Of a stretch of DNA of 64,000 nt, positions 31,587 to 40,185 are shown in pieces. Source of the DNA: Nocardioides sp. LHD-245 (GTDB taxonomy: Bacteria; Actinomycetota; Actinomycetes; Propionibacteriales; Nocardioidaceae); assembly GCF_030929495.1 (NCBI RefSeq), contig NZ_JAVFWN010000001.1:1-64000 (forward strand), in the 5' to 3' direction. Every line of letters begins with the position of its first letter. The first letter of the stretch is position 1. The notes beneath the pieces are model-generated. The model was not told the DNA's origin. It did not search any database and saw only the letters and a program-made list of their open reading frames with translations. Both the position numbers and the translations under genes were made by a program.

Positions 31587-32322
31587 CCTGGTCGCCGGGC
31601 TCGGTGGGGTCGGTCGCGGCGCCGAGGGTGACGAACAGCGGCGTGTAGTGCTCGACCGTCGGGTGCGCGAAGGGCATGCCCGGCGCCGTCGAGCGGTACG
31701 ACGCCAGCTCGTCCACGTCGCCGCGGGCCATCGCCTCGCCGGCCCAGGCGTCGAAGTCGGTCGACCAGCCGGGGGCGTCGGCGTCGATCTGCCACGAGGT
31801 GAGGAAGGGCAGGCCATGGGTCAGGAACCCGGAGCCGATGATGAGCACACCCTCGTCGCGCAGTGGCTGGAGCCGGCGGCCGATCTCCATCAGCCGGCCG
31901 GGGTCGTGGGTGGGCATCGACATCTGCAGCACCGGGACATCGGCCTGCGGGTACATGATCCGCAGCGGCACCCAGGCGCCGTGGTCGAGCCCGCGGGACG
32001 CGTGCTGATGGACCGGCTCGGTGCGCGGCATCATCGCGGCGACCCGGGCGGCCAGAGCCGTCGCGTCGGGCGTCTCGTAGGTCATCCGGTAGTACTTCGG
32101 CGCGAAGCCGCCGAAGTCGTAGACCAGCGGAGCGCCGCTCGCGCTGAGGGACAGCGGCGCGGACTCCCAGTGCGCGCTGACGATGAGGATCGCCTTCGGG
32201 CGCGGCAGGTCGCGGGCCCAGGCGGCGAGCTGGCCGGACCAGACCGGGTCGTCGAGGAGCGGGGGAGCGCCGTGCCCGATGTAGAGGGCCGGCATCCGGG
32301 TGCTGGTGTCCGTCATGGTCAT
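31534..32322 (-). CDS. DODA-type extradiol ring-cleavage dioxygenase
   Basis: The 262-residue protein is of the LigB/DODA family, which opens catechol-type rings (or acts on DOPA-like compounds) with a metal. Metal ligands should be the His in Ile-Gly-His-Gly-Ala (near 20), His in Ser-Ala-His-Trp-Glu (near 58) and His in Ser-Gly-Phe-Leu-Thr-His-Gly (near 175). The ATG at 32322 follows GAGG at 5 nt; a second ATG two codons on is less well placed. The gene lies behind a perfect palindrome (32333-32352) and overlaps the exporter's 3' end by 53 nt in convergent direction. Confidence 0.9.
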   Translation of the reverse strand: MTMTDTSTRMPALYIGHGAPPLLDDPVWSGQLAAWARDLPRPKAILIVSAHWESAPLSLSASGAPLVYDFGGFAPKYYRMTYETPDATALAARVAAMMPRTEPVHQHASRGLDHGAWVPLRIMYPQADVPVLQMSMPTHDPGRLMEIGRRLQPLRDEGVLIIGSGFLTHGLPFLTSWQIDADAPGWSTDFDAWAGEAMARGDVDELASYRSTAPGMPFAHPTVEHYTPLFVTLGAATDPTEPGDQVIDGFWMGLSKRSLQVA

Positions 32323-32332
32323 GACCACCTCA

Positions 32333-32352
32333 ATAGTTGAGACTTCAACTAT
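32333..32352. promoter_or_regulatory. Palindromic operator before the dioxygenase
   Basis: ATAGTTGA at 32333-32340 and TCAACTAT at 32345-32352 form a perfect inverted repeat with a 4-nt centre, 11 nt before the start codon. The AT-rich 20-bp site has the size of a MarR-family operator and overlaps the likely -10 region. Confidence 0.6.
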
Positions 32353-32392
32353 ATTCCCCCGGAAGGCCGGACGGCAACGGCCGGGCGCGACG

Positions 32393-33091
32393 TCAGGCGG
32401 GCAGCGTCCAGTCGACCGGCTGCCCGCCGCGCTCGGCCAGGAGCGCGTTGACCCGGCTGAACGGCCGCGAGCCGAAGAACCCGCGCGAGGCCGACAGTGG
32501 CGAGGGGTGCGGGGACTCGACCGAGGGGATCGGGCCGAGGTGCGCCTTGAGCGTCTGCGCGTCGCGACCCCACAGGATCGCGGCGATCGGCGCGCCCGCC
32601 TCGGCACGGCGTACGACGGCCTGGATCGCGCAGGCGGTGACATGCTCCCAGCCCTGGCCGCGGTGGGAGCCGGGCTCGCCGGGGCGCACGGTCAGCACCC
32701 GGTTGAGCAGCATCACCCCCTGCTCGGTCCACGCGGTGAGGTCGCCGTGGCCGGGAGGGACGAAGCCGACGTCGTTGGCCAGCTCCTGGTAGATGTTCGC
32801 GAGACTGCGCGGGATCGGCCGCACGCCGCGGTCGACCGCGAAGCTCAGGCCGATCGGGTGCCCGGGCGTCGGATAGGGGTCCTGGCCCACGACGAGCACG
32901 CGGACCTCGGCGAGCGGGCGCCGGAACGCGCGGAAGACGTGCTCGCCGGCGGGCAGATAGGCCCGGCCCTCGGCGATCTCGGAACGGAGGAACTGCCCGA
33001 GGGCGGCGACCCGGTCCTCGACCGGCGCCAGCGCCTCGGCCCAGTCGGCGGCCATCAGGCCCTGGTCGACGAGTCCGGTGAGTGCACCCAC
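32393..33091 (-). CDS. ung: Uracil-DNA glycosylase
   Basis: The 232-residue family 1 enzyme removes uracil from DNA. The water-activating motif Gly-Gln-Asp-Pro-Tyr-Pro has D71, the uracil-binding Leu-Leu-Asn lies at 128-130, and the Leu-intercalation loop His-Pro-Ser-Pro-Leu-Ser begins at H195. The GTG start is supported by TAGGGT (complement of 33098-33103) 6 nt upstream. It is a stand-alone gene; the 300-bp upstream region holds structured DNA. Confidence 0.95.
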   Translation of the reverse strand: MGALTGLVDQGLMAADWAEALAPVEDRVAALGQFLRSEIAEGRAYLPAGEHVFRAFRRPLAEVRVLVVGQDPYPTPGHPIGLSFAVDRGVRPIPRSLANIYQELANDVGFVPPGHGDLTAWTEQGVMLLNRVLTVRPGEPGSHRGQGWEHVTACAIQAVVRRAEAGAPIAAILWGRDAQTLKAHLGPIPSVESPHPSPLSASRGFFGSRPFSRVNALLAERGGQPVDWTLPA

Positions 33092-33390
33092 GGCCGAACC
33101 CTAGGACACCATCGGTGCCTGGTCCCCCCAGACCCACCCCAGAGGGTCCGGCCGTGGTGCTGCTCCCTGCTGCCGCGAGGCCGGGTGGCGCCCCTCTCCC
33201 TCCCAGGGACGCCACCCGGTGGCGACGTTGCTCCGACGCGGATCTCGAGCCTCTGGTCCTCCGGGGGCACCCGGCAATGGGGTGCCGGACCCGGTGGGGC
33301 TCCCTCCAGCGGGTTTCGAGGTCCGCGTCGGTGATGAGGAATCTACGGACGGGACGGGGCCCTCGGGATCGGGAACGCGGCTCGGAGCTG
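33092..33390. other. 299-bp intergenic region without a protein gene
   Basis: No frame here looks protein-coding. It contains the ung promoter (33098-33103), a hairpin (33181-33219) and a long nested stem structure (33233-33331). A DevR-like box lies just beyond its far end, inside the neighbouring gene. The base pairing far exceeds what termination of the minus-strand decarboxylase gene needs. Confidence 0.7.
33181..33331 (+). ncRNA. Candidate structured RNA of unknown class
   Basis: A hairpin (33181-33193 with 33206-33219, one bulge) is followed by a 16-bp closing stem (33233-33248 with 33316-33331). Inside that stem is a stacked hairpin: GGTCC 33255-33259 with 33287-33291, and GGCACCC 33266-33272 with 33280-33286. 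The single non-Watson-Crick pair of the closing stem is U-G on the plus strand and would be C-A on the minus strand, so plus-strand RNA is favoured. I recognise no known RNA family, and no promoter is obvious. Confidence 0.4.
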
Positions 33391-34863
33391 CTAGTCCTTT
33401 GGGACTATCGTCCCGTGCCGATCGACGTCGACAGAGAGCGCGGCGGGGCGCGCCAGCCGGTCGAGGAAGGCCACCAGGACCGCCTCGCGCAGCCCGGGGG
33501 GAGCCACGTCGAGCAGCGCGTTGACCGGCGCCATCCGCTCGGGCAGGCCGAGGTCGCCGTCCCCGCCGGCCAGTCCTCCGGCCGCGAGCAGCAGGTCGAA
33601 CTCGGCGTCCCCGAGCGTCGCCGGGTCGAGCGTGCCCAGCAGTTCGGCCACGCCGGGGTCGACCGGGACCGGACCGGCGGCCCGCGCCGCCTCGACCGAC
33701 GCGCCGAGGGCGGCGAGGAAGGCGGCGGGATCGGTGGCGGCGCTGATCGCGACGTGCAGGGAGGGCGCCCGGCCGCCGTAGGACAGCTGCGGCTGGACGA
33801 ACCAGTCGCGCGCCGCCATCTCATCGCACACCGTGAACACGTCGAGCGGCCCGTCGGCGACCGCGGCGACCAGCGTCGAGTCCGGTACGGCGACCAGCGC
33901 CAGTCCGTCGAGCGCGGAGATCCCGGTGGCGATCGCGTCCGTCGCCGCCAGCGCCTGCTGGGTCAGCCGGAGGTAGCCCGCGTCGCCGATCGCCCGAACC
34001 GTCGCCCACGCGCCGGCCGTGGGACCACCCGACCGCGTCGACTGCATCGTCGCGTTGAGCATCGTGTAGCCCGGCCAGCCGGCGTGCGCGAAGTACTGCG
34101 GCCGGCGCAGCGCCGGGTCGCGATGCAGCAGCAGGGACGCGCCCTTGGGCGCGTAGGCGTACTTGTGCAGGTCGGTCGAGATCGAGGTGACGCCCGGGAC
34201 CGCGAAGGTCCACGGCGTGACCGTCCGGCCCAGCCGCGCGGCGTACGGCAGCACCCAACCGCCGATGCAGGCGTCGACGTGGCAGCGCACGCCCCGGGCG
34301 GCGGCGGCCGCGGCGATCTCGGCAACCGGATCCACCACCCCGTCCGCGTACGACGGCGCGCTGGCCACCACCAGGACCGTGGTGTCGTCGATCGCGGACG
34401 CCATCGCGGCCGCGTCGGCGCGATGGTCGGGCCCGGCCGGCACGACCACCACCCGGACGCCGAAGTAGTGCCCGGCCTTGGGGAAGGCCGCGTGCGCCGT
34501 GTCGGCCACGACGATGGACGGCGTCGCGATCTCGCGATGCGCGTCGCGCGCCCCCTGCACCGCCAGCAGGCAGGACTCGGTGCCGCCCGAGGTCAGCGTC
34601 CCGACCATCGTGTCCGGACCGTCCACCAGCGGACGGGCGAACGCCACCAGGTCGTTCTCCATCGCCAGCAGGCTCGGGAACGCGGTCGGGTCGAGGCCGT
34701 TGCTGCCGGCGAACGCGGCCACGGCCTCGCGGGCGAGCGCGTCGACCTCGGCCAGCCCCGCGTCGTAGACGTAGGCGAGCGTCCGGCCGCCGTGGACGGG
34801 CAGGTCGTCCGCCTGGAGCGCGGCGAGCCGGGCGCGGATCTGGTCAGGCGTCGGCTGCGACAT
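33391..34863 (-). CDS. PLP-dependent decarboxylase/lyase of the group II type
   Basis: The 490-residue PLP enzyme resembles sphingosine-phosphate lyase and glutamate/aromatic amino-acid decarboxylases. The PLP lysine is K234 in Asp-Leu-His-Lys-Tyr-Ala, the substrate-phosphate side has Ser-Gly-Gly-Thr-Glu-Ser (92-97), and the aspartate under the ring is in His-Val-Asp-Ala (near 197). The ATG at 34863 lies inside the end of the transporter gene (20-nt overlap), with GGAGG 12 nt upstream. An extra C-terminal domain of about 90 residues after 400 is unusual. Co-transcription with a GPH-type transporter and a hydrolase suggests uptake and breakdown of an amino or phospho-lipid compound. Confidence 0.82.
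   Translation of the reverse strand: MSQPTPDQIRARLAALQADDLPVHGGRTLAYVYDAGLAEVDALAREAVAAFAGSNGLDPTAFPSLLAMENDLVAFARPLVDGPDTMVGTLTSGGTESCLLAVQGARDAHREIATPSIVVADTAHAAFPKAGHYFGVRVVVVPAGPDHRADAAAMASAIDDTTVLVVASAPSYADGVVDPVAEIAAAAAARGVRCHVDACIGGWVLPYAARLGRTVTPWTFAVPGVTSISTDLHKYAYAPKGASLLLHRDPALRRPQYFAHAGWPGYTMLNATMQSTRSGGPTAGAWATVRAIGDAGYLRLTQQALAATDAIATGISALDGLALVAVPDSTLVAAVADGPLDVFTVCDEMAARDWFVQPQLSYGGRAPSLHVAISAATDPAAFLAALGASVEAARAAGPVPVDPGVAELLGTLDPATLGDAEFDLLLAAGGLAGGDGDLGLPERMAPVNALLDVAPPGLREAVLVAFLDRLARPAALSVDVDRHGTIVPKD
33402..33415. promoter_or_regulatory. DevR/NarL-like palindrome inside the decarboxylase 3' end
   Basis: GGGACTATCGTCCC has the DevR core GGGAC-N4-GTCCC. It overlaps the last codons of the decarboxylase gene. 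On the minus strand a TAGATT box (complement of 33340-33345) lies about 65 nt downstream, so it could drive a transcript toward ung. It may equally be a terminator hairpin. Confidence 0.35.
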
Positions 34864-36163
34864 CGGGCCGATCGACCTCCTTCTCGTCGAGGGCGTAGCC
34901 GCGCAGCCACCACAGGCTGGCGAGCACGAGCAGCGCGGGCAGCAGCGAGAACCCGAGGGTGATCGCGGTGACCGCGGAGTCGGGCTGGGTGACTCCGCCG
35001 GAGTCGCCGGACCGGTAGGACCCGAGCGCCAGCACCACCGCGAAGAGGCCGGGACCCAGCGCCAGGCCGAGGGTCTCGCCGGCGGTCCAGACCCCGGTGT
35101 AGACGCCGACCCGCGAGGAGCCGGTACGCCGGGCGTCGACCGCCGCCGCGTCCGGCAGCATCGCCATCGGGAACACCTGCACGCCGGCGTACCCGACGCC
35201 GACCAGGGCGACCGCGGCGAACACGACGCCCGACGGCGCGCGCCCGGCGAGGACCGCCAGCGCGGCACCGGCGGCGAGCACGAGCGAGGCCGCGACGTAC
35301 CCCCGCTTCTTGCCGATCCGGCCCCCGAGCGCCGCCCACACCGGAGTGAGCAGGAGCGCCGGGCCGACGAAGCAGACGAACAGGATCGTCGCCGCGCCGT
35401 CGCGCTCGAGCACGTCGCCGGCGAGGTAGTCGACGCCCGCGAGCATGCAGCCCGTCGCCAGCGCCTGCACCACGAAGGTCACCAGCAGCAGCCGGAAGTC
35501 CCGCGCCGCCGCGACGAGACGCAGCTGGTCGCGCAGCGTGCCCGGCCCGGGGGCGACGACGCCGATCGGCGCCCCGCGGGTGCCGCGGTAGGCCAGCAGC
35601 GCGCCGGTCACGATGATCGCCGCCATCACGAGGCCCATCGCGCGGTAGCCGTCGCGGCCGCCGATCGCGTCCCGGATCGCCGGTGCGCTCGCGCCCGCCA
35701 CCAGGATCGTGAAGGCCAGGATCGCGACCCGCCAGGTCATCAGCCGGGTGCGCTCGGCGTAGGAGTCGGTGATCTCGGCCGGCATCGCGACATAGGGCAC
35801 CTGGAAGAACGCGTACGCCGTCGCACAGGCCAGGAAGGCCACCAGCACCCAGGCCGTGTCGAACACCCGGGAGCCGAGATCCGGTCCCGCGAACAGCAGG
35901 GCGAAGCAGCCGCCCAGCGCCAGCCCGGCCCGCAGCAGCCACGGTCGCCGGGGCCCGCGCGGGTCGGCGCTCCGGTCGCTGATCCGCCCGGCAACGGGGT
36001 TGAGGACGACGTCCCAGGCCTTCGGGAGGAAGACGATCGCCCCCGCCAGCAGCGCGGGTACGGCGAGCGTGTCGGTCAGGTAGGGCAGCAGCATCAGCCC
36101 CGGGACGGTCCCGAACGCGCCGGTCGCGACCGATCCGGCGCCGTACCCGATCCGGAGGTTCAC
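34844..36163 (-). CDS. GPH-family (glycoside/cation symporter-like) MFS transporter
   Basis: The 439-residue protein has about 12 membrane helices. The loop Phe-Leu-Pro-Lys-Ala-Trp-Asp-Val-Val-Leu-Asn-Pro-Val-Ala-Gly-Arg-Ile-Ser-Asp (near 40-58) is the GPH/MelB pattern with cation-site Asp/Asn. It starts with GTG overlapping the stop of the hydrolase gene (GTGA). GPH proteins import sugars, and related actinobacterial members export or import lipids. In this operon it presumably moves the substrate of the decarboxylase or hydrolase. Confidence 0.85.
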   Translation of the reverse strand: MNLRIGYGAGSVATGAFGTVPGLMLLPYLTDTLAVPALLAGAIVFLPKAWDVVLNPVAGRISDRSADPRGPRRPWLLRAGLALGGCFALLFAGPDLGSRVFDTAWVLVAFLACATAYAFFQVPYVAMPAEITDSYAERTRLMTWRVAILAFTILVAGASAPAIRDAIGGRDGYRAMGLVMAAIIVTGALLAYRGTRGAPIGVVAPGPGTLRDQLRLVAAARDFRLLLVTFVVQALATGCMLAGVDYLAGDVLERDGAATILFVCFVGPALLLTPVWAALGGRIGKKRGYVAASLVLAAGAALAVLAGRAPSGVVFAAVALVGVGYAGVQVFPMAMLPDAAAVDARRTGSSRVGVYTGVWTAGETLGLALGPGLFAVVLALGSYRSGDSGGVTQPDSAVTAITLGFSLLPALLVLASLWWLRGYALDEKEVDRPDVAADA

Positions 36164-37344
36164 GTGCCGAGCGCGCGCGAGGCCGCCGAGGAGTGGCGCC
36201 GCTTGCGGCTGGTGCCGATCGGCGCGGCCGGCCGGGTGTCGGTCGACCACTGCGTGATCCACTCGTCCATCGCCAGCCAGGTGGTGGTCCGGGCGGCGCG
36301 GCCGGTCAGCATGCCGAGGTGGCCGCCGGGAACGATCTCAAAGCGGACCTCCGGCGACCTGGTCAGCATCGGGACGACGGCCTGCACCGCCGGCACCGGC
36401 GCGATCCCGTCGGTGGCCCCGCCGAACACCAGCACGGGGACGGTGATCTCGCTGAGGTCGATGGTCCGGTCGTCGAGCTCGAAGGCGCCGGTCGCGAGCT
36501 GGTTGCCCTTGGCGAAGCGGTGGTAGAGCTGCCCGAAGGTCCGGCCGGGATAGGCGATCATGTTGGCGGTGAAGTCGTCGACCGCCTCGACCTGGGCCAG
36601 GAACTCGCGGTCGTCGACGTGGGTGGCCAGCGCGATCGGCTTGGTCACCAGCTTCTGGAAGGCGGTGAGCTGGAAGGCCCATTTCACCAGGGGCTTCGGC
36701 GCCCCGCCGAGCAGCTGGTAGCCCCGCGTGATCGGGCCCGGACCGTTGAACAGGCTGAGCAGCGGGCGGAACGGCGCCAGCAGCGGCACCTGCGAGATGT
36801 CGATCGGCGACCCGACGACGGTCAGCGACGCCACGGGCAGGACACCCGAGCGCCGGTCGGCAAGGGTCAGCAGGGAGAAGATGCCGCCTAGCGACCAGCC
36901 GATCACGTGCACCGGCCGGCCGCCGGCGTGCTTCGACACCTCCCGGATCGCGGTCGGCACCACCTCGTCGACCCAGTGCTCCATGCCGAGGTTGCGGTCG
37001 CGGAAGGAGACCTCGCCGTACTCCACGAGGTAGGTCGGGCGCCCCTCGGTCACGAAGTGCTCGACCAGCGAGCACCCGCGGCGCAGGTCGTAGCAGCTCG
37101 ACGGCGCGGCCAGCGGGGTCACCAGCAGGACCGGGTCGCCCTGCTCCTGGACGTGGCCCGCCGGGCGGTAGTGGTAGACCTCGCGCAGCGTCCCGTCGTC
37201 GATGAGCGTGCGCGGCATGGGGCGCAGGTCGGCCACGCCGCCGTAGAGCAGCTTGTGGGCGACATTGCTCGCGGCGGCCACGACCTGGTCCGGGGCGGGG
37301 AGCAGGCCGGCTCCGGGCACGGAGCGCAGGGGCACCAGATCCAT
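36160..37344 (-). CDS. Alpha/beta hydrolase related to PHA synthases
   Basis: The 394-residue protein has a PhaC-like alpha/beta hydrolase fold with nucleophile S151 in Gly-Trp-Ser-Leu-Gly-Gly, Asp in Gly-Ala-Thr-Asp-Gly-Ile-Ala-Pro and His in Gly-Gly-His-Leu-Gly-Met. PHA synthases have Cys at the nucleophile, so the Ser suggests a hydrolase or acyltransferase rather than polymer synthesis. TAGCGT 6 nt before the ATG lies within a perfect palindrome, so expression is probably repressor-controlled. It is the first gene of a three-gene operon. Confidence 0.82.
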   Translation of the reverse strand: MDLVPLRSVPGAGLLPAPDQVVAAASNVAHKLLYGGVADLRPMPRTLIDDGTLREVYHYRPAGHVQEQGDPVLLVTPLAAPSSCYDLRRGCSLVEHFVTEGRPTYLVEYGEVSFRDRNLGMEHWVDEVVPTAIREVSKHAGGRPVHVIGWSLGGIFSLLTLADRRSGVLPVASLTVVGSPIDISQVPLLAPFRPLLSLFNGPGPITRGYQLLGGAPKPLVKWAFQLTAFQKLVTKPIALATHVDDREFLAQVEAVDDFTANMIAYPGRTFGQLYHRFAKGNQLATGAFELDDRTIDLSEITVPVLVFGGATDGIAPVPAVQAVVPMLTRSPEVRFEIVPGGHLGMLTGRAARTTTWLAMDEWITQWSTDTRPAAPIGTSRKRRHSSAASRALGT

Positions 37345-37351
37345 GACCGAA

Positions 37352-37369
37352 CGCTACCGCGCGGTAGCG
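37352..37369. promoter_or_regulatory. 18-bp palindrome over the hydrolase promoter
   Basis: CGCTACCGCGCGGTAGCG is a perfect palindrome. Its left part on the plus strand contains the -10 box of the minus-strand hydrolase gene (TAGCGT). It looks like an operator for a dimeric repressor such as a TetR protein, none of which is encoded nearby; it also lies just beyond the otsA stop. Confidence 0.5.
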
Positions 37370-37372
37370 GGT

Positions 37373-38797
37373 TCAGGAGCGTGTCGCCGGTCGCACCGTC
37401 TTGGTGTGGCTGTGGCCCTCGTCCTCCAGCTCGGTCATGAAGCTGTCGGCCCACGCCTTCACGTCGTGCTGGGCGATCTGGCGCCGCATCGCCTTCATCC
37501 GCCGGGTCAGCTCCTTCGGCTCGGCCCGGTAGGCCTCGAGCAGCGCGGCCTTCATCCCGTTCATGTCGTAGGGGTTGACCAGCCACGCCTGGCGCAGCTC
37601 GTCGGCCGCGCCGGCGAACTCCGAGAGCACGAGCGCCCCGTCGTCGTCGACCCGGCAGGCGACGTACTCCTTGGCGACGAGGTTCATGCCGTCGCGGTAC
37701 GGCGTCACGACCATCACGTCGGCGGCGCGGTAGAGCGCGGCCATCTCCTCGCGCGGGTACGACGTGTGCAGGTAGCTCACGGCCGGGCGCCCGATCCGGC
37801 CGAGGTCGCCGTTGAGCCGCCCGACGAGCCGCTCGATGTCGTCGCGCAGGTTGCGGTAGTGCTCCACCCGCTCGCGCGAGGGGACGGCGACCTGGACGAA
37901 CACCGCGTCCTCGACGGTGAGCGCGCCGTCCCGGATCAGCTCGCCGAACGCCCGGAGCCGGGCGTGGATGCCCTTGGTGTAGTCGAGCCGATCGATGCCG
38001 AGGAAGATCCGGCGCGGGTTCCCGAGCGCCTCGCGGAGCGCCTCCGCACGCGCCGCGACGGCCTCCGAGCGGGCCAGCTCCTCGAAGCCGGCGGCGTCGA
38101 TCGAGATGGGGAACGCCGCGGCCCGGACCGTGCGGCCGTCGGGCAGGTAGACGAGGTCGCGGTGCGTCTTGTGGCCGACCCGCTGCCGTACCAGGCGGAC
38201 GAAGTTCTGCGCCGCGCCGGGCAGCTGGAAGCCGACCAGATCGGCGCCGAGCAGACCCTCGAGGATCTGCCGTCGCCAGGGCAGCTGCTGGAACAGCTCG
38301 CCCGGCGGGAACGGGATGTGCAGGTAGAAGCCGATCCGGAGGTCCGGGCGCAGCTCGCGCAGCATCTGCGGCACCAGCTGCAGCTGGTAGTCGTGGACCC
38401 ACACGGTCGCGCCGTCGTTGGCGAGCTCCGCGGCGCGCTCGGCGAAGCGCCGGTTGACCCGGACGTAGGTGTCCCACCACTCGCGGTGGAACTCCGGCTT
38501 CGCCACCACGTCGTGGTACAGCGGCCAGAGGGTGCCGTTGGAGAAGCCCTCGTAGTGCTCCTCGATCTCCTCGGCCGACATCGCCAGCGGCACCAGGTCG
38601 AGCCCGTCGACCTTGAACGGCTTGAAGCTCCGGATCCCGCCCGGCCAGCCGACCCAGACCCCGTCGTGGGCCCGCATCACCGGCTCGATCGCCGACACCA
38701 GGCCGCCCGGGGAGCGGCGCCACCGCGCCCTGCCGTCGCGGTCGGTGACGCGGTCGACGGGGAGGCGGTTGGCGACGATCACGAGGTCATGGCCCAC
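37373..38797 (-). CDS. otsA: Trehalose-6-phosphate synthase
   Basis: The 474-residue GT20 glycosyltransferase joins glucose from UDP- or GDP-glucose to glucose-6-phosphate. The N-terminal Val-Ala-Asn-Arg-Leu-Pro-Val, the Trp-Val-His-Asp-Tyr-Gln-Leu segment (near 133-139) and the [10 protein letters not shown] motif (near 263-272) are present. The GTG start has TAGGGT 6 nt upstream. The phosphatase gene otsB lies 3 kb away on the other strand, so the two steps are not in one operon. Trehalose serves as an osmolyte and desiccation protectant. Confidence 0.94.
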   Translation of the reverse strand: MGHDLVIVANRLPVDRVTDRDGRARWRRSPGGLVSAIEPVMRAHDGVWVGWPGGIRSFKPFKVDGLDLVPLAMSAEEIEEHYEGFSNGTLWPLYHDVVAKPEFHREWWDTYVRVNRRFAERAAELANDGATVWVHDYQLQLVPQMLRELRPDLRIGFYLHIPFPPGELFQQLPWRRQILEGLLGADLVGFQLPGAAQNFVRLVRQRVGHKTHRDLVYLPDGRTVRAAAFPISIDAAGFEELARSEAVAARAEALREALGNPRRIFLGIDRLDYTKGIHARLRAFGELIRDGALTVEDAVFVQVAVPSRERVEHYRNLRDDIERLVGRLNGDLGRIGRPAVSYLHTSYPREEMAALYRAADVMVVTPYRDGMNLVAKEYVACRVDDDGALVLSEFAGAADELRQAWLVNPYDMNGMKAALLEAYRAEPKELTRRMKAMRRQIAQHDVKAWADSFMTELEDEGHSHTKTVRPATRS

Positions 38798-38894
38798 GAC
38801 CCCACCCTAGTCAGGCGGTTGTCGGGCTGGCCCGACATCGAGTGTCCTGCTGGCAGGATTCTCATCGACCACCTCCCCGGACCACGCTGGAACC

Positions 38895-40178
38895 ATGACC
38901 GAGACCCTGGCGCTGAACCCTCCGGCGCGACCGCCCGCTCAGCGGTGGCTGCGCGACACCGGCTACGCCCTCGCCGCGCTGCCGCTGGCGGTGGTGGCGC
39001 TGGTCGTCGTCATCGCCCTCGTCGCCGCCGGGCTGGGCCTGTCGGTGATCGTCGGCGGCGTCTTCGTCCTCGCGGCCGGCGTCTACGCGGCGCGGGGGTT
39101 CGCGTACGCCGAGCGGCGGCGCCTGGCCGCGCTGACCGGCCGCGCGGTGCCGGAGCCGGCGTACCTGCGGGCCCGGGAGGGCGACGGGTTCTGGCGGCGC
39201 AGCCTGACGCCGCTGCGCGACCCGCAGTCGTGGCTGGACGTGGTGTGGTCGCTCGTCGGCTGGATCACCGCGACGGTGGCGTTCGCGCTCGTGGTGGCCT
39301 GGTGGGGGGCGGTGCTCTGCGGGGCGACCTACTGGTTCTGGCAGCGGTTCATCCCGCGCGACGACAGCGACGCGCAGAGCCTCGCCGACCTGATCGGCCT
39401 CGGCGACAGCCGGGCCGCCGACATCGGCCTGATCACGGGCATCGGGTTCGTCGCGCTGGTGACGCTGCCGCTCGCGCTGCGCTGCGCGGCCATGGTGCAC
39501 GCGAGCCTCGCGTCGGTGCTGCTGACCAGCCGTGCGGAGCTGCAGGGCCGGGTGGCCCGGGTCGAGGAGAGCCGCGACTGGGCGCACCGGGCCGAGGCGA
39601 CGTCCCTGCGCAAGCTGGAGCGCGACATCCACGACGGCCCGCAGCAGCGGCTGATCCGGCTCGGCATGGACCTCGGCCGGGCCCGCGTGCAGCTCGCCGA
39701 CGACCCCGGCACCGCGGCCCGCACCCTCGACGCCGCCGTCGCCCAGACCCGTGAGGCGGTGGCGGAGCTGCGGGCGCTGTCGCGGGGGATCGCCCCGCCG
39801 CTCCTGGTCGACCGCGGTCTCGCGGCCGCCGTCGCCGAGATGGCCGGCGGCCAGCCGATCCCCGTGCGGGTCGCCGCCGACGTACCCCCGGAGCTGCCGC
39901 TGGCCGTGGAGACGGCCGCCTACTTCGTGGCCGCCGAGGCACTGACCAATGTCGTCAAGCACAGCGGTGCCGACCGCGCCGACCTCACCGTGGAGGTCGT
40001 CGACGCACAGCTGGTGGTCACCGTCGACGACAACGGCTGCGGCGGTGCGCTGGTCGCGCCCGGCCACGGCCTGTCCGGCCTGCGCGAGCGGCTGGCCGGC
40101 GTCGACGGGCAGCTCTTCCTCGCCTCGCCGGCGGGCGGGCCGACCCGGCTCCGCGCGGAGGTGCCCCTGCCCCGATGA
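38895..40178 (+). CDS. NarL-family sensor histidine kinase
   Basis: The 427-residue kinase has a sensor part with four membrane helices between about 20 and 215, in the pattern of the actinobacterial putative sensor domain. A HisKA_3 segment follows with H246 in Asp-Ile-His-Asp-Gly-Pro-Gln-Gln-Arg, then a HATPase domain with Glu-Ala-Leu-Thr-Asn-Val-Val-Lys-His and Asp-Asn-Gly-Cys-Gly-Gly. CACGCT 6 nt before the ATG is a weak -10 candidate. Its regulator follows after 7 nt. The stimulus is unknown; such kinases often sense cell-envelope stress. Confidence 0.9.
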   Translation: MTETLALNPPARPPAQRWLRDTGYALAALPLAVVALVVVIALVAAGLGLSVIVGGVFVLAAGVYAARGFAYAERRRLAALTGRAVPEPAYLRAREGDGFWRRSLTPLRDPQSWLDVVWSLVGWITATVAFALVVAWWGAVLCGATYWFWQRFIPRDDSDAQSLADLIGLGDSRAADIGLITGIGFVALVTLPLALRCAAMVHASLASVLLTSRAELQGRVARVEESRDWAHRAEATSLRKLERDIHDGPQQRLIRLGMDLGRARVQLADDPGTAARTLDAAVAQTREAVAELRALSRGIAPPLLVDRGLAAAVAEMAGGQPIPVRVAADVPPELPLAVETAAYFVAAEALTNVVKHSGADRADLTVEVVDAQLVVTVDDNGCGGALVAPGHGLSGLRERLAGVDGQLFLASPAGGPTRLRAEVPLPR

Positions 40179-40185
40179 TGGCGGG

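Noticed and set aside
33181-33331. Identification of the structured region as SRP RNA, 6S RNA, tmRNA or RNase P RNA
   Set aside because: The hallmark sequences (SRP GNAR loop region, tmRNA tRNA-like ends, RNase P conserved cores) are absent and the size does not fit.
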